The notes under the pieces were generated by a model. It was not told the DNA's origin. It saw only the letters and a list, made by a program, of their open reading frames with translations, and made no database searches. From Serratia ureilytica (GTDB lineage Bacteria; Pseudomonadota; Gammaproteobacteria; Enterobacterales; Enterobacteriaceae): a stretch of 64,000 nt of DNA. The first letter of the stretch is position 1. The number at the start of each line of letters is the position of its first letter. The position numbers and the translations under genes are program-made. Positions 1 to 11,316 of this stretch are shown here, piece after piece. Location: the NCBI RefSeq assembly GCF_013375155.1, contig NZ_JABXOF010000016.1, forward strand, positions 1 through 64,000, written 5' to 3'.

Positions 1-2
1 AT

Positions 3-87
<85 letters not shown>

Positions 88-263
88 TCTCTTGCCCCTC
101 CAAAAATCTAATTAAATAGCCCTCGCATCAATAAACTCAATTTATCTCCCCTTATCGCCGCTTTCACCTTGATGTTTTATCTCCTCACTCCCAGCAGTAA
201 CTTGAACTCCGGCCGACAATTCGCTATACCACTGGCTTCTTTAGTGCAGTAAGGAACAGGTGG

Positions 264-836
264 ATGCGAAACAATATTTGCGTTTTTTGTGGCGCCAGCG
301 AAGGTGTCAATCCCGCTTATGCCGAGCAGGCTCGCCAACTGGGGCAATTGCTGGCCGCACAGGGACGCCGTTTAATCTACGGCGGCGGCAAAAAAGGACT
401 GATGGGGATTGTGGCGGACGCGGTGTTGGCGGCGGGCGGTGAAGCTGTCGGCATTATCCCCGAGCGCCTGGTTGAAGCGGAAACGGCGCATCGCGGCCTG
501 ACTGAATTGGAAGTGGTGCCAGACATGCATACGCGCAAAGCCCGTATGGCGGCGCTGGCGGACAGTTTTATCGCCCTGCCCGGCGGCATCGGCACGCTGG
601 AAGAGCTGTTTGAAATCTGGACCTGGGGGCAAATCGGGTATCACAACAAACCGGTCGGCCTGCTGAACGTCAACGGTTTCTACCGCCCACTGAGCCAGTT
701 CCTCGAACACGTCGCCGATCAGGGCTTCATGCGCCACGACTATCTCGGTACGCTGCACATCAGCGAATCGGCGCAAACGCTGCTGCAACAGTTTGACGAC
801 TATCAACCCAAAAATTACGACCGCTGGGCGAAATAA
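264..836 (+). CDS. LOG-family protein, putative nucleoside 5'-monophosphate phosphoribohydrolase
   Basis: This 190-aa Rossmann-fold protein carries the two LOG signatures: a GGGKKGLMG glycine-rich loop near residue 40 and PGGIGTLEE near residue 113. LOG enzymes split nucleoside 5'-monophosphates into base and ribose 5-phosphate; the plant homologues activate cytokinins. The bacterial role is less clear and probably concerns nucleotide salvage. No signal peptide is visible, so it should be cytoplasmic. The start at 264 gives the expected N-terminus (MRNNICVFCGAS), with a weak GGTGG just before it. It is a single gene between tRNA-Tyr and xthA. The family is certain; the physiological substrate is not. 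Confidence 0.88.
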   Translation: MRNNICVFCGASEGVNPAYAEQARQLGQLLAAQGRRLIYGGGKKGLMGIVADAVLAAGGEAVGIIPERLVEAETAHRGLTELEVVPDMHTRKARMAALADSFIALPGGIGTLEELFEIWTWGQIGYHNKPVGLLNVNGFYRPLSQFLEHVADQGFMRHDYLGTLHISESAQTLLQQFDDYQPKNYDRWAK

Positions 837-938
837 TGCCGGCTGCGCAGTCAGCGGGCTCGCCGCTGTCTGCGTTACATTTCCCGCCAAACTCTGCTAC
901 TATCACAGCACATTTTTCTCGTGAAAACGGCACCGCTC

Positions 939-1745
939 ATGAAGTTTGTCTCTTTTAATATCAATGGACTGCGCGCGCGTCCGCATCAGCTGGCGGCAAT
1001 TATCGAACAGCACCAGCCCGACGTGATCGGTCTGCAGGAAACCAAAGTTCACGATGACATGTTCCCATTGGAAGAAGTCAGCCAGCACGGCTATCACGTG
1101 TTCTATCACGGGCAAAAAGGCCATTACGGCGTGGCGCTGCTGACCAAAGCGGAGCCCCTGGCCGTGCGCCGCGGCTTCCCGACCGATGAAGAAGACGCGC
1201 AGCGTCGCATCATCATGGCCGATCTGGCTACGCCGCAGGGCACGCTGACGGTGATCAACGGCTACTTCCCGCAAGGTGAAAGCCGCGACCACCCGATCAA
1301 ATTCCCGGCTAAAACACGCTTTTATCAGGATCTGCAAAACTACCTGGAGCAGCAGCTGTCGGCGGAATCCCCGGTGCTGATCATGGGCGACATGAATATC
1401 AGCCCCAGCGATTACGATATCGGCATCGGCGAAGACAACCGCAAACGCTGGCTGCGCACCGGTAAATGCTCCTTCCTGCCGGAAGAGCGCGAATGGATGG
1501 ATCGCCTGCTGAACTGGGGCCTGGTCGATACCTACCGCCACGCCAACCCCGGGCGCAACGACGAGTTCTCATGGTTCGACTACCGCTCCAAAGGGTTCGA
1601 CGACAACCGCGGCCTGCGTATCGATCTGCTGCTGGCCAGCACCCCGCTGGCTTCGCGCTGCATCGCCACCGGCATCGATTACCAAACCCGCGGCATGGAG
1701 AAACCTTCCGACCATGCGCCGGTCTGGGCGGAATTTACGCTGTAA
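939..1745 (+). CDS. xthA: exonuclease III
   Basis: The 268-aa protein equals the E. coli XthA length and starts [18 protein letters not shown]. It belongs to the EEP endonuclease/exonuclease/phosphatase fold: metal-binding Glu in LQETKV near residue 34, active-site GDMNISP near 151, and the C-terminal [10 protein letters not shown] with the catalytic His. It works in base excision repair as AP endonuclease, 3'-5' exonuclease on duplex DNA and 3' phosphatase. The ATG at 939 is preferred over the in-frame GTG at 921 because it gives the conserved N-terminus and length. A hairpin terminator follows at 1754. Confidence 0.96.
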   Translation: MKFVSFNINGLRARPHQLAAIIEQHQPDVIGLQETKVHDDMFPLEEVSQHGYHVFYHGQKGHYGVALLTKAEPLAVRRGFPTDEEDAQRRIIMADLATPQGTLTVINGYFPQGESRDHPIKFPAKTRFYQDLQNYLEQQLSAESPVLIMGDMNISPSDYDIGIGEDNRKRWLRTGKCSFLPEEREWMDRLLNWGLVDTYRHANPGRNDEFSWFDYRSKGFDDNRGLRIDLLLASTPLASRCIATGIDYQTRGMEKPSDHAPVWAEFTL

Positions 1746-1753
1746 CCCCATCA

Positions 1754-1775
1754 CCCCGGCGTCCGCCGGGGTTTT
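1754..1775 (+). terminator. rho-independent terminator of xthA
   Basis: A perfect 7-bp stem CCCCGGC/GCCGGGG with a GTCC loop is followed by TTTT. It lies 8 bases after the xthA stop and just before nudG. Confidence 0.8.
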
Positions 1776-1789
1776 ACTCTGTGAAGCCA

Positions 1790-2191
1790 ATGAAAATTAT
1801 CGACGTGGTAGCCGCCATTCTGGAAAAAAATGGCCGCATTTTGCTGGCCCAGCGCGGCGCAGACAGCGATCAGGCCGGTCTGTGGGAGTTTCCCGGCGGC
1901 AAAGTTGAGCCGGGTGAAAGCCAACCGCAGGCGCTGGCGCGCGAACTGGATGAAGAATTGGGGATTTGCGCCCGTATCGGCAACTATGTGGGCTGCAATC
2001 AGTGGCAGCAAGGCGAACGCCTCATCCGGCTACACGCCTGGCGAGTCGCGGAGTTCTCCGGTGAATTGCAGCTGCATTGTCACTCAGCGCTGGTGTGGGT
2101 CACGCCGCAACAGGCGCAGGAATATACCCTGGCCCCGGCCGACGTTCCACTGCTGGCGGACTATATCGCCGCGCAAGGCGATGCACGCTGA
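1790..2191 (+). CDS. nudG: Nudix hydrolase, CTP/5-methyl-dCTP pyrophosphohydrolase type
   Basis: This 133-aa protein contains a complete Nudix box from residue 36 (GGKVEPGESQPQALARELDEELG, G-x5-E-x7-REUXEE-x2-GU). NudG removes pyrophosphate from oxidised or methylated pyrimidine nucleotides, a sanitising activity that fits with exonuclease III next door. The start at 1790 gives MKIIDVVAAILE as in E. coli NudG; a GTG at 1781 would add three residues. A longer open frame from 1466 overlaps xthA and is not the gene. It is convergent with ynjH. Confidence 0.93.
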   Translation: MKIIDVVAAILEKNGRILLAQRGADSDQAGLWEFPGGKVEPGESQPQALARELDEELGICARIGNYVGCNQWQQGERLIRLHAWRVAEFSGELQLHCHSALVWVTPQQAQEYTLAPADVPLLADYIAAQGDAR

Positions 2192-2212
2192 GCGCGGCGA
2201 TAGGTTACATGG

Positions 2213-2509
2213 TCACTTCTTCAATCGCACCCAAATCAAGGGGTTGGTGCCGATGGTGTTAGGCTCACGCACGCACTGCAGCACTTCTCCTTCGACTTTG
2301 AGCACCGCGCCTTCGGAATAGTTTTGATTCTGGTAGACGCAACAGCGGTTGCAGGGTTGCGCCGGTGGCGAATTGGCGCCGTTTTTCGCCGTCCCCCAAA
2401 TCTCCGGCGAAACCGGCAACACCACGTCCACATCGCCCCGGTTGGCGGCCGCCAGGCCGCAGTAGGCCAGGGCAGCGGCAGCCAGCACCCCATTGAGTCC
2501 GTGCTTCAT
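2213..2509 (-). CDS. ynjH: YnjH family protein (DUF1496), exported
   Basis: This is a 98-aa protein with an N-terminal signal-like segment ([20 protein letters not shown]). The mature part has the DUF1496 pattern [22 protein letters not shown] and a later Cys in LQCVREPN. The function is unknown; the conserved cysteines suggest a periplasmic disulfide or metal site (inference). The start overlaps the end of topB by 4 bp, so it is probably translated from the same transcript. The position beside topB and nudG matches E. coli. Confidence 0.85.
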   Translation of the reverse strand: MKHGLNGVLAAAALAYCGLAAANRGDVDVVLPVSPEIWGTAKNGANSPPAQPCNRCCVYQNQNYSEGAVLKVEGEVLQCVREPNTIGTNPLIWVRLKK

Positions 2510-4431
2510 TCACTCTTCTCCTGCGCCTTGCCGGCGCTTTTCCTGCGTTTTTTGCCTCCGCTGGAAGGCGGCGGCGGCAACCCACGGAACGCCATGCTCG
2601 CCCGGCTCTGCTTGGCCTGATAAATCAGCTCTTGCAGCGTGCCGACCAACGGCTGCATAAAGTCCTGATAACGGCAGGATTTCTCGCTGATTTGCGTCAG
2701 CGTTGCCTCCCAGTTTGCCGTCATATCAGGACGCGCAGCAAGATCCGGCAGCGAGTGAATCAACGCGCGCCCGGTTTCGCTGGAGTGAATATAGCGTCCC
2801 TTCTTGTACAGAAACGCCCGTTTGAACAGCAATTCGATGATCCCCGCTCGCGTCGCTTCCGTACCTAAACCATCGGTCGCCCGCAGGATTTTCTTTAGCG
2901 CTTTATCTTGTACGAAGCGCGCAATGCCGGTCATGGCCGACAACAGACTGGCGTCGGTAAACGGCCGCGGGGGCTGCGTCTGGCGCTCCACCACCTCACC
3001 GCGCTCACACAGCAGCTCATCATCTTTAGCCACCACCGGCAGCGGTGCGCCTTCGTTTTCTTCGTCGCGCTCCTTGCTGCCCAGCAGCGTACGCCAACCG
3101 GCTTCCGCCAGGAAACGCGCCTTGGCGATAAATTTGCCGCCGGCGATATCCAGCTCAATCACGCATTTGCGGAATACCGCATCCGGACAAAACTGCATCA
3201 GATACTGGCGCGCCACCAGCCCATACACGTTCCGTTCATCCTGAGTCAGATTAATCTTGCCGGCACGGGCGGTGGGAATGATAGCGTGGTGCGCATCGAC
3301 TTTTTTATCGTCCCAGCAACGGTTGCGGCGATCGCTGTCGATCACCGGCTGCGGATACAGCTCAGGCTGGTGCACGCTGATGGCGTTCAGCACCGCGTGA
3401 CGGCCGGCGAAATGTTCTTCCGGCAGGTAGCGGCAGTCGGAACGCGGATAGGTGATTAATTTATGGGTTTCGTACAACCGCTGGCAAACGTCCAGCACCT
3501 GTTGGGCGCTGAGGTTATAACGCCGGGCCGCTTCGATTTGCAGCGTGGAGAGCGAAAACGGCAGCGGCGCGGTATCTGATTCCCGTTTATCGTTATAGGA
3601 CGTGACCAGCGCCGGCTGGCCCTCGATGCGCTTGACCACGTGCTCCGCCAACGGCCGGTGCAGCAAGCGCCCCTCTTCGTCCTGATAAGGCTCGCACGAC
3701 TCGCTGGGCTGCCACAGCGCCACGAAACGCTCTTCTTTCGGCGTAACGATGTGCGCCTTGACCTCAAAGAAGTCTTTCGGCACGAAGTTTTCGATCTCTT
3801 CATCGCGCCGCACCACCAACCCCAGCACCGGCGTCTGCACCCTGCCCACCGACAACACGCCGTCATAACCGGCGTTGCGGCCCAGCAGCGTATAAGCGCG
3901 GGTCATATTGATGCCGTACAGCCAGTCGGCGCGTGAGCGCGCAAGGGCGGACACGCACAGCGGGATGAAGTCACGGTTGTCGCGCAGGCGTTCAACCGCG
4001 CGTTCCACCGCCTGCGGGTTGAGATCGTTGATCAGACAGCGGCGCACGTTCTGGCGTTTTTCCGGCGTCAGATCCAGGTAGTCCAGCACCTCATCCACCA
4101 GCAGCTGCCCTTCACGATCCGGGTCGCCGGCGTGAACTACTTCATCGGCTTCAAGCAGCAACTTTTTAATGGCGTTGAGCTGTTTACTGACCGAAGGCCG
4201 CGGCTGCAACCGCCATTTTTCGGGAATGATCGGCAGATCCGCCAATGACCAGCGCGCATAGCGGCTGTCATAAGCGTCAGGCTGAGCCTGCTCCAACAGG
4301 TGGCCGACGCACCAGGTCACCACATCGTTGCCGCCGCAGGCGATATACCCGTCGCCGCGGCGATGCGGCTTGGGCAATACGTCGGCAATGGCGCGCGCCA
4401 AACTCGGTTTCTCGGCTATGAACAGTCGCAT
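2506..4431 (-). CDS. topB: DNA topoisomerase III
   Basis: This 641-aa type IA topoisomerase cuts and passes single DNA strands. It decatenates replication and recombination intermediates together with RecQ-type helicases. The Toprim domain has Glu7 (IAEKPS) and the AGDPDREGQ acidic motif at 101-109. The catalytic tyrosine is Tyr328 in ITYPRSD, the same number as in E. coli. The C-terminus is basic ([15 protein letters not shown]). The start touches the selU stop at 4431, and ynjH overlaps the end. It is the third gene of selD-selU-topB-ynjH. Confidence 0.97.
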   Translation of the reverse strand: MRLFIAEKPSLARAIADVLPKPHRRGDGYIACGGNDVVTWCVGHLLEQAQPDAYDSRYARWSLADLPIIPEKWRLQPRPSVSKQLNAIKKLLLEADEVVHAGDPDREGQLLVDEVLDYLDLTPEKRQNVRRCLINDLNPQAVERAVERLRDNRDFIPLCVSALARSRADWLYGINMTRAYTLLGRNAGYDGVLSVGRVQTPVLGLVVRRDEEIENFVPKDFFEVKAHIVTPKEERFVALWQPSESCEPYQDEEGRLLHRPLAEHVVKRIEGQPALVTSYNDKRESDTAPLPFSLSTLQIEAARRYNLSAQQVLDVCQRLYETHKLITYPRSDCRYLPEEHFAGRHAVLNAISVHQPELYPQPVIDSDRRNRCWDDKKVDAHHAIIPTARAGKINLTQDERNVYGLVARQYLMQFCPDAVFRKCVIELDIAGGKFIAKARFLAEAGWRTLLGSKERDEENEGAPLPVVAKDDELLCERGEVVERQTQPPRPFTDASLLSAMTGIARFVQDKALKKILRATDGLGTEATRAGIIELLFKRAFLYKKGRYIHSSETGRALIHSLPDLAARPDMTANWEATLTQISEKSCRYQDFMQPLVGTLQELIYQAKQSRASMAFRGLPPPPSSGGKKRRKSAGKAQEKSE

Positions 4432-5540
4432 TATTCACCGTTTTTCTGGCTGAACGTCATCAAGAATTCTCTTACTTCTGCATAGTTCCCACGGAAGACA
4501 ATCCGCTGGGCTTTCTTTTCCAACTGATAGCAATACATCGGATCGTAGTACTGCTGCAACAGGGGCGCCAGCCACTCGCGGTGCGCCTCGCCCTGGCCGC
4601 TGAGCCGCTGTGTCCGCAGCGCCGCTTCCAGTCGTTGCGTTAGCTGCTGGAAGCGTTCCAGCCCCAGGCGGCGGCGTATGGCGAACAGGCCGTGGTGCAG
4701 ATAGTCGTCGTACTGTCGCCAGCCCTCTTCCATGCCATAGGCCTGTTCGAACTGTTCGCGCATGCCGTCGATATATTCCGCCTGCAAACGCGCCAGGCGA
4801 ATGTCGAACGGATCGTCGATCACCGCCACCGGCGCCTGCTGCATCCCATTGAACAACGGCAGCGGCAAATTGTTGCTGCCGATGATCCGCCCTTCGTCTT
4901 CCAGCACCCAACGGCGGCTGCCACCATGCTGTTTTTTCAGCAATAACACAGCCAGACGATTCTCAAAATCGATCTGCGAGCTCTGGCCCGCCAGCGTTCG
5001 ACCAAAAGATGAACCGCGATGGCGCGCCGCACCTTCCAGATCGACGCCGTCGGCCAGTTCGTTGACCAGCAACGTCTTGCCGCTGCCGGTATTGCCGCCC
5101 ACCAGGGCCATCGGCAATGCTGCGCTTTGCGCCAGCACGCCGAGCAAATAATTGCGCAGCGCCTTATAACCGCCAATGATACGCGGGTACTCGACGCCGG
5201 CCTCATGCAACCATTGCTGCACCAGCTGCGAGCGCAGACCGCCGCGGAAGCAATAGAGATAGCCTTCGGGCCGCTGCGCACAGGCCGCCAGCCAGGCGGC
5301 GGTGCGCTGTTCGCGCAGTTTGCCGTTCACCAGACTGTGGCCGAGCGCTATCGCCGCTTGCTGCCCATGCTGTTTATAGCAGGTGCCCACCGCCTGCCGC
5401 TCGCTGTCGATCATCAGCGGCAGGTTCAGCGCCTGAGCGAAGGCGCCCTGCTGAAACTCGATCGGCGCGCGCACGTCAATCAGCGGCACGTCCTGCAGGA
5501 AAATGCGTTGGTAATTGTCGCTGTCCGGCCTTCCTTGCAT
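4431..5540 (-). CDS. selU: tRNA 2-selenouridine synthase
   Basis: This is a two-domain enzyme. An N-terminal rhodanese domain has [12 protein letters not shown] and the active-site Cys97 in [13 protein letters not shown]-loop domain has GGNTGSGKT near residue 150 and the SelU signature FDIRLARLQ. It converts 2-thiouridine at the tRNA wobble position to 2-selenouridine using selenophosphate. The ATG at 5540 is chosen because it places the catalytic Cys at 97 as in E. coli. An in-frame GTG at 5549 that overlaps the selD stop is possible and adds three residues. It is also known as ybbB/mnmH, and here it sits directly behind selD, which makes its selenium donor. Confidence 0.94.
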   Translation of the reverse strand: MQGRPDSDNYQRIFLQDVPLIDVRAPIEFQQGAFAQALNLPLMIDSERQAVGTCYKQHGQQAAIALGHSLVNGKLREQRTAAWLAACAQRPEGYLYCFRGGLRSQLVQQWLHEAGVEYPRIIGGYKALRNYLLGVLAQSAALPMALVGGNTGSGKTLLVNELADGVDLEGAARHRGSSFGRTLAGQSSQIDFENRLAVLLLKKQHGGSRRWVLEDEGRIIGSNNLPLPLFNGMQQAPVAVIDDPFDIRLARLQAEYIDGMREQFEQAYGMEEGWRQYDDYLHHGLFAIRRRLGLERFQQLTQRLEAALRTQRLSGQGEAHREWLAPLLQQYYDPMYCYQLEKKAQRIVFRGNYAEVREFLMTFSQKNGE

Positions 5541-5548
5541 GTTGGACA

Positions 5549-6592
5549 CTACACGACCTCGATCAGCGGCTTATCGGCCGATGCCACATGCAGCTCGCCG
5601 ATGGCGTTGAGCGTAATGCCATGCTGTTCGGCAATCGCCAGCACCTGCGCTTCCGCCTCCGGCAATACCGCCAACAGCAAACCGCCGGAGGTCTGAGGAT
5701 CGCACAGCAACTGGCGCTGCAGATCGCTCATCTCTCCCACCAGATGGCCATAGCTGTCGAAGTTGCGCCCGGTACCGCCCGGCACGCAGCCCTCGGCAAT
5801 ATACGCCTCGACGTCCGGCAGCTTCGGCACCCGATCGAACCAGACCGTCGCCTGCAGGCCGGAACCCTGACATACCTCGCTCAGGTGGCCCAGCAGGCCA
5901 AAACCGGTGATGTCGGTCATCGCCGTGACGCCCGCCACCTCGGCAAAGTCGGCGCCCGGCTTGTTAAGGCGGCACATCACGTCCGTCGCCAGCCCATGAT
6001 GCTCGGGGCGCAGCTTGCTTTGCTTCTCGGCGGTCGTCAGCACGCCGATGCCCAGCGGCTTGGTCAGATAGAGTTTAGCCCCGGCCCGCGCGGCGCTGTT
6101 CTTCTTCACCCGCTCGGTATTGACCACGCCGGTGACCGCCAGGCCGAAGATAGGTTCAGGCGCATCGATGGAGTGGCCGCCGGCCAGCGCGATCCCCGCC
6201 TGCTGGCAGGCGAAACGCCCACCGTCGATCACCTGCTGCGCCACCTCCGGCGGCAGTTTGGCGATCGGCCAGCCGAGAATGGCGATCGCCATGATCGGTT
6301 TGCCGCCCATGGCGTACACGTCGCTGATGGCGTTGGCGGCGGCGATGCGGCCGAAATCGAACGGATCGTCGACGATCGGCATGAAGAAATCGGTGGTGCT
6401 GATAATGCCGACGCCGTTGCCGATGTCATATACCGCCGCGTCGTCGCGGGTTTCATTGCCGACCAGCAGACGCGGATCGACAAATTTCTCCCGCTCGCTG
6501 TGCAGGATGGTTTCGAGAACTTTCGGTGAGATTTTGCAGCCGCAGCCAGCGCCATGGCTGTACTGGGTTAAACGGATCGCTGGCGATGTCAT
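5549..6592 (-). CDS. selD: selenophosphate synthase (selenide, water dikinase)
   Basis: The 347-aa length is identical to E. coli SelD. The N-terminus [12 protein letters not shown] holds the catalytic Cys17 and Lys20; residue 17 is Cys, not selenocysteine. The AIR-synthase-like ATP-binding fold has [17 protein letters not shown] and [21 protein letters not shown]. It makes selenophosphate from selenide and ATP, the selenium donor for selenocysteine and 2-selenouridine. It is the first gene of selD-selU-topB-ynjH. The ydjA gene upstream is separated by about 157 bp. Confidence 0.97.
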   Translation of the reverse strand: MTSPAIRLTQYSHGAGCGCKISPKVLETILHSEREKFVDPRLLVGNETRDDAAVYDIGNGVGIISTTDFFMPIVDDPFDFGRIAAANAISDVYAMGGKPIMAIAILGWPIAKLPPEVAQQVIDGGRFACQQAGIALAGGHSIDAPEPIFGLAVTGVVNTERVKKNSAARAGAKLYLTKPLGIGVLTTAEKQSKLRPEHHGLATDVMCRLNKPGADFAEVAGVTAMTDITGFGLLGHLSEVCQGSGLQATVWFDRVPKLPDVEAYIAEGCVPGGTGRNFDSYGHLVGEMSDLQRQLLCDPQTSGGLLLAVLPEAEAQVLAIAEQHGITLNAIGELHVASADKPLIEVV

Positions 6593-6749
6593 AGTCCACT
6601 CCCTTCGATAACGGCACTCAAGATAACATAGGGTAGCGCTTGCCGAGGGGATTGATAAGAGCGGGCCGCCGATAAGCGAACGGCCTGCTCAGAAACCATG
6701 CAATTTTGCGGGGTTTGGCGCATTTTCGCCGCGCCCCGTCGGATAATAC

Positions 6750-7301
6750 TTAGAAATAGCTGACGAAAGGCGTGCTGTCCGGCGGCGTCACTTTAGTGGC
6801 GGCCTTCAGCTGCGGCGTGCCCAGATAGAGGAAACCGACGATCTCGTCCTGCTCGCGGCAACCGAAGGCTTCACGCACCAGCGCATGCTCGGTCCAGGCG
6901 CCGGTGCGCCAGATGCCGTTAAAGCCCTGCGCCAGCGCCGCCATCTGCATCGCCTGCACGGCGCAACCGGCGGAAACCACCTGCTCCCAACGCGGCACCT
7001 TGGTCTCTTCAGTGCAATGCGCGATGACGGTGATGATCAGCGGTGCGCGGAACGGCGCCTTGGTGGCTTTTTCGATCGCCGCTTCATCCAACTGATCCTG
7101 CTTCGCCGCCGCCTGCAGCAGCTGACTGAAACGCTCCAGGCCCTGATTCTCGATCATCACGAAACGCCACGGCTGCAGCGCGCCGTGATCGGGCGCACGC
7201 AGGCCCGCGTTGATGATGTTTTGGCGCACTTCCCCCGCCGGCGCCGGTTCCGCCAGGCGCGAAGCCGAGCGACGATTCAATAAAAGATCCAGAGCATCCA
7301 T
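6750..7301 (-). CDS. ydjA: NAD(P)H nitroreductase family protein YdjA
   Basis: This 183-aa protein of the minimal nitroreductase fold starts [16 protein letters not shown] and contains [13 protein letters not shown] (FMN contact) and [11 protein letters not shown]. Family members bind FMN and reduce nitro compounds or quinones with NAD(P)H, usually as dimers; the natural substrate of YdjA is not established. The position between selD and sppA matches E. coli. It is divergent from sppA with a 160-bp gap holding both promoters. Confidence 0.92.
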   Translation of the reverse strand: MDALDLLLNRRSASRLAEPAPAGEVRQNIINAGLRAPDHGALQPWRFVMIENQGLERFSQLLQAAAKQDQLDEAAIEKATKAPFRAPLIITVIAHCTEETKVPRWEQVVSAGCAVQAMQMAALAQGFNGIWRTGAWTEHALVREAFGCREQDEIVGFLYLGTPQLKAATKVTPPDSTPFVSYF

Positions 7302-7461
7302 CGTAAACTCCTGATAACAATTTTCATTCCGGCCACGTTAACATAGCTAAACGGCGAGTTACAGCCTCGGCGATAGCGTCTGTGTGCCACGATTTAAAGC
7401 TGACATTTACCCGGCCGCTCATTAGGATAACGGAACATTCTCGACTCTTGTTGGAGAGCAC

Positions 7462-9318
7462 ATGCGCACATTGTGGCAAATTATTGCCGGCATTTTCCGG
7501 TGGACATGGCGTCTGCTGAATTTTATCAGGGAACTGATCCTTAACCTGTTCCTGGTCCTGCTGATCCTGGTTGGGGTCGGCATCTATCTGTCCTTCCAAA
7601 GTTCCTCCACCTCGACGGCCCCGGCGCGCGGCGCGCTGTTGGTCGATTTAAGCGGTGTGGTGGTCGATCAGCCTTCGGTAAACAACCGAGTGCGGCAATG
7701 GGGGCGTGAACTGTTGGGCGCCTCCAGCAGCCGCCTGCAGGAGAATTCGCTGTTCGACGTGGTGGACAGCATCCGCAAGGCCAAAGACGACAAAAACATT
7801 ACCGGCATGGTGTTGCAGCTAAATGACTTCGCCGGCGCCGATCAGCCCTCGCTGCGCTATATCGGCAAAGCGCTGCGCGAGTTCCGCGACAGCGGCAAAC
7901 CGATCTTCGCCATCGGCGACAGTTACAATCAAACGCAATACTACCTGGCCAGCTACGCCAACAAGGTCTACCTCTCGCCGCAGGGCGCGGTCGATCTGCA
8001 CGGTTTCGCCACCAACAACCTGTATTACAAGTCGTTGCTGGACATGCTCAAGGTCACCACCAATATCTTCCGCGTCGGCACCTATAAATCGGCGGTCGAA
8101 CCGCTGATCCGCGACGACATGTCCCCGGCGGCGCGCGAAGCGGACAGCCGCTGGATTGGCGGCCTGTGGCAGAACTATCTGGAAACCGTGGCGGCCAACC
8201 GGCAGCTGACGCCGCAGCAGCTGTTCCCCGGCGCCGCCGGCGTGCTGAGCGGCCTGCAGGCGGCAGGCGGCGACACCGCCCGCTATGCGCTGGACAATAA
8301 GCTGGTGGACGAGCTGGCGTCGCGCACCGCGATCGAAAATCAGCTGGTCAAAACCTTCGGCTGGGACAAACAGGCGAACGATTTTAACGCCATCAGCATC
8401 TACGACTACCAGCCGAAGCCGGACGCCAACCAGGGTGGCAAGATCGCCGTGGTGTTCGCCAACGGCGCCATCATGGACGGCCCGCAGACGCCGGGCAACG
8501 TCGGGGGCGACACCACCGCCGCCGAGCTGCGTCAGGCCCGTCTGGATCCGGCCGTCAAAGCCGTGGTGTTCCGCGTCAATAGCCCTGGCGGCAGCGTCAG
8601 CGCGTCCGAAGTGATCCGCTCCGAGCTGGCCGCCGTGCGCGCCGCCGGCAAACCGGTGGTGGTGTCGATGGGCGGCATGGCCGCGTCGGGCGGTTACTGG
8701 GTCTCGACGCCGGCCGACTACATCATCGCCAGCCCGAGCACGCTGACCGGCTCCATCGGTATTTTTGGCATCATCAATACCTACGAGAAAACCCTGGATA
8801 CGCTGGGCGTGCACACCGACGGCGTAGCGACATCCCCGCTGGCCGATATCGCGGTCACCAAGGCGTTGCCGCAGGAGTTCTCGCAGATGATGCAGCTGAA
8901 TATCGAAAACGGGTATAAGAACTTCCTCGATCTGGTCGCCAAATCACGCAAGATGACCCCGCAGCAGGTTGACCAAATCGCGCAGGGCCACGTGTGGCTC
9001 GGCAGCGACGCCAAGGCCAACGGCCTGGTCGATCAGTTGGGCGATTTCGACGACGCGGTGAAGAAAGCCGCTGAGCTGGCGAAACTGCAACAGTGGCAGC
9101 TCGACTGGTTCGTCGACACCCCGAGCCTGAGCGATATGGTGCTCAGCCAGTTCGGCGTTTCCATTCACGCCATGCTGCCGGCGGCGATTCAGGCCATGCT
9201 GCCTGCCCCGCTGGCCTCGGTCGCCAATGCGGTGAAAGAGCAGCCGGGTTTGTTCAATAACTTGAACGATCCGCAGAACCGCTACGCGATCTGTCTGACC
9301 TGCGGAGAAGTCCGCTAA
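7462..9318 (+). CDS. sppA: signal peptide peptidase A (protease IV)
   Basis: The 618-aa length equals E. coli SppA. One N-terminal membrane anchor covers about residues 23-43. Tandem S49 domains follow: the first supplies the general base Lys209 ([10 protein letters not shown]) and the second the nucleophile Ser409 ([12 protein letters not shown]). The tetrameric protease in the inner membrane, facing the periplasm, degrades cleaved signal peptides. Both catalytic residues are intact at the E. coli numbers. A strong terminator follows at 9333. Confidence 0.97.
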   Translation: MRTLWQIIAGIFRWTWRLLNFIRELILNLFLVLLILVGVGIYLSFQSSSTSTAPARGALLVDLSGVVVDQPSVNNRVRQWGRELLGASSSRLQENSLFDVVDSIRKAKDDKNITGMVLQLNDFAGADQPSLRYIGKALREFRDSGKPIFAIGDSYNQTQYYLASYANKVYLSPQGAVDLHGFATNNLYYKSLLDMLKVTTNIFRVGTYKSAVEPLIRDDMSPAAREADSRWIGGLWQNYLETVAANRQLTPQQLFPGAAGVLSGLQAAGGDTARYALDNKLVDELASRTAIENQLVKTFGWDKQANDFNAISIYDYQPKPDANQGGKIAVVFANGAIMDGPQTPGNVGGDTTAAELRQARLDPAVKAVVFRVNSPGGSVSASEVIRSELAAVRAAGKPVVVSMGGMAASGGYWVSTPADYIIASPSTLTGSIGIFGIINTYEKTLDTLGVHTDGVATSPLADIAVTKALPQEFSQMMQLNIENGYKNFLDLVAKSRKMTPQQVDQIAQGHVWLGSDAKANGLVDQLGDFDDAVKKAAELAKLQQWQLDWFVDTPSLSDMVLSQFGVSIHAMLPAAIQAMLPAPLASVANAVKEQPGLFNNLNDPQNRYAICLTCGEVR

Positions 9319-9332
9319 CAAATAATTCTGCA

Positions 9333-9357
9333 GCCCGGCCTCCGCCGGGCTTTTTTT
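9333..9357 (+). terminator. rho-independent terminator of sppA
   Basis: A 7-bp stem GCCCGGC/GCCGGGC with a CTCC loop is followed by seven T. Confidence 0.9.
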
Positions 9358-9411
9358 CTGCCGCCATGTCCCTATAATTCAGCCCATCTTATCTTTGTTA
9401 AAATCATAACC

Positions 9412-10428
9412 ATGCAAAAGAAATCCATTTACGTCGCCTACACCGGCGGCACCATCGGCATGCAGCGTTCCGAGCACGGCTATATTCCGGTTTCCGGCCA
9501 CCTGCAGCGTCAGCTGGCGCTGATGCCGGAATTCCATCGGCCGGAGATGCCGGATTTCACCATTCATGAATACGCGCCGCTCATCGATTCCTCGGACATG
9601 ACGCCGGAAGACTGGCAGCACATCGCCGACGACATCAAACAGAACTACGATCGCTACGACGGCTTCGTGATCCTGCACGGCACCGATACCATGGCGTTCA
9701 CCGCCTCGGCGCTCTCCTTCATGCTGGAGAACCTGGCCAAACCGGTGATCGTCACCGGCTCGCAGATTCCGCTGGCGGAGCTGCGCTCCGATGGCCAAAC
9801 CAATCTGCTGAATGCACTGTACCTGGCGGCCAACCATCCGGTGAACGAAGTCAGCCTGTTTTTCAACAACAAGCTGTTCCGCGGCAACCGCACCACCAAA
9901 GCGCACGCCGATGGCTTCGACGCTTTCGCTTCACCCAACCTGCCGCCGCTGCTGGAAGCCGGTATCCACATTCGTCGCCAGCACGGCATCGACAGCCCGG
10001 TTTGCAACGGCGCGCTGCAGGTACATGACATCACGCCGCAGCCGATCGGCGTGGTCACTATCTATCCGGGCATTTCCGGCGCGGTGGTGCGTAACTTCCT
10101 GCTGCAGCCGGTCAAGGCGCTGATCCTGCGTTCCTACGGCGTCGGCAACGCGCCGCAGAAGGCCGAGCTGATCGACGAGTTGCGTGCGGCCTCCGAACGC
10201 GGCATCGTGGTGGTCAACCTGACGCAGTGCATCTCCGGGCGCGTCAATATGGAAGGCTACGCCACCGGCAACGCGCTGGCGCACGCCGGGGTGATCAGCG
10301 GTTTCGACATGACGGTGGAAGCCGCTCTGACCAAGCTGCACTACCTGCTGAGCCAGCCGCTGACGCCGGAACAAATCCGCGCCCTGATGCAGCAAGATCT
10401 GCGCGGCGAGCTGAGCATCAACGGTTAA
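9412..10428 (+). CDS. ansA: cytoplasmic L-asparaginase I
   Basis: The 338-aa protein has the length of E. coli AnsA. The N-terminal AYTGGTIGM carries the nucleophilic Thr14 and HGTDTMAFTAS the second catalytic Thr/Asp pair. There is no signal peptide, which separates it from the periplasmic type II enzyme. It hydrolyses asparagine to aspartate and ammonia. The next gene, pncA, starts 22 bp downstream, so the two amidohydrolases are probably co-transcribed as in E. coli. Confidence 0.96.
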   Translation: MQKKSIYVAYTGGTIGMQRSEHGYIPVSGHLQRQLALMPEFHRPEMPDFTIHEYAPLIDSSDMTPEDWQHIADDIKQNYDRYDGFVILHGTDTMAFTASALSFMLENLAKPVIVTGSQIPLAELRSDGQTNLLNALYLAANHPVNEVSLFFNNKLFRGNRTTKAHADGFDAFASPNLPPLLEAGIHIRRQHGIDSPVCNGALQVHDITPQPIGVVTIYPGISGAVVRNFLLQPVKALILRSYGVGNAPQKAELIDELRAASERGIVVVNLTQCISGRVNMEGYATGNALAHAGVISGFDMTVEAALTKLHYLLSQPLTPEQIRALMQQDLRGELSING

Positions 10429-10450
10429 CCTACCGATCTTTGGAGCGGCG

Positions 10451-11083
10451 ATGAAAACGGCCCTGTTGTTGATCGATCTGCAAAATGATTTCTGCCCCGG
10501 TGGCGCGCTGGCGGTCACGGAGGGCGACGCCGTCATCCCGGTCGCCAATCAGGCGATCGCCGCCTGCCTGGCGCGCGGCGAACCGGTGGTGGCCAGCCAG
10601 GACTGGCATCCCGCCAATCACCGCAGCTTTGCGGTGAACTCCGATGCGCAAGTCGGCACCCTCGGTGAACTGGAAGGTTTGCCGCAGGTGTGGTGGCCGG
10701 TGCACTGCGTGCAAGGGAGCCTCGGCGCCGATTTTCATCCTCAACTGCAGCGGCAACACATCAATGCCGTCTTTCGCAAAGGGCAAGATACGAACATCGA
10801 CAGCTACAGCGCGTTCTTCGATAACGGCCACCGTGCGCAGACCGAACTGCACGGCTGGCTGCAATCGCAGGGCATTCAGCGGCTGGCGATCATGGGCCTG
10901 GCGACCGACTATTGCGTGAAGTTCAGCGTGCTGGATGCGCTGAGTGCCGGCTATCCGACGCAGGTGATCGTCGACGGCTGCCGCGGCGTGAATCTGCAGC
11001 CGGACGACAGTGAGCGAGCGCTGCAGGACATGGCGCGCGCCGGCGCGCAGCTAGTTACCCTGTCACAATTTCTCGCCAATTAA
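10451..11083 (+). CDS. pncA: nicotinamidase
   Basis: This 210-aa isochorismatase-fold amidase has a triad of Asp9 (LLIDLQNDF), a Lys in FRKGQDTNIDSYSAF and Cys in GLATDYCVKF. Metal ligands lie in SQDWHPANH. It converts nicotinamide to nicotinate for NAD salvage and is the enzyme that activates pyrazinamide in other bacteria. It is the second gene after ansA. The downstream end has only a weak GC-rich hairpin. Confidence 0.95.
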   Translation: MKTALLLIDLQNDFCPGGALAVTEGDAVIPVANQAIAACLARGEPVVASQDWHPANHRSFAVNSDAQVGTLGELEGLPQVWWPVHCVQGSLGADFHPQLQRQHINAVFRKGQDTNIDSYSAFFDNGHRAQTELHGWLQSQGIQRLAIMGLATDYCVKFSVLDALSAGYPTQVIVDGCRGVNLQPDDSERALQDMARAGAQLVTLSQFLAN

Positions 11084-11316
11084 ATCCTGCCGGGCGCTAT
11101 CGGCGCCCTCTCTGGGCGGCGGCGAAAATATCGACGCCGCTCACAATGCTGTTCTTCTTCTCCTCCAGCCGCTTGTGACCGGCAGGCGCTTTTGCTGTTA
11201 TGGCAGCGACGCTTTTGGCGTCAATCGGTTATACGCATCCGGGGCCCGCTGAGCCCGGCTTTATTGTGACCGCTACTGGCGGTACGGTCGGCCTTGCCGA
11301 TCCCAAGGAGACAAAC

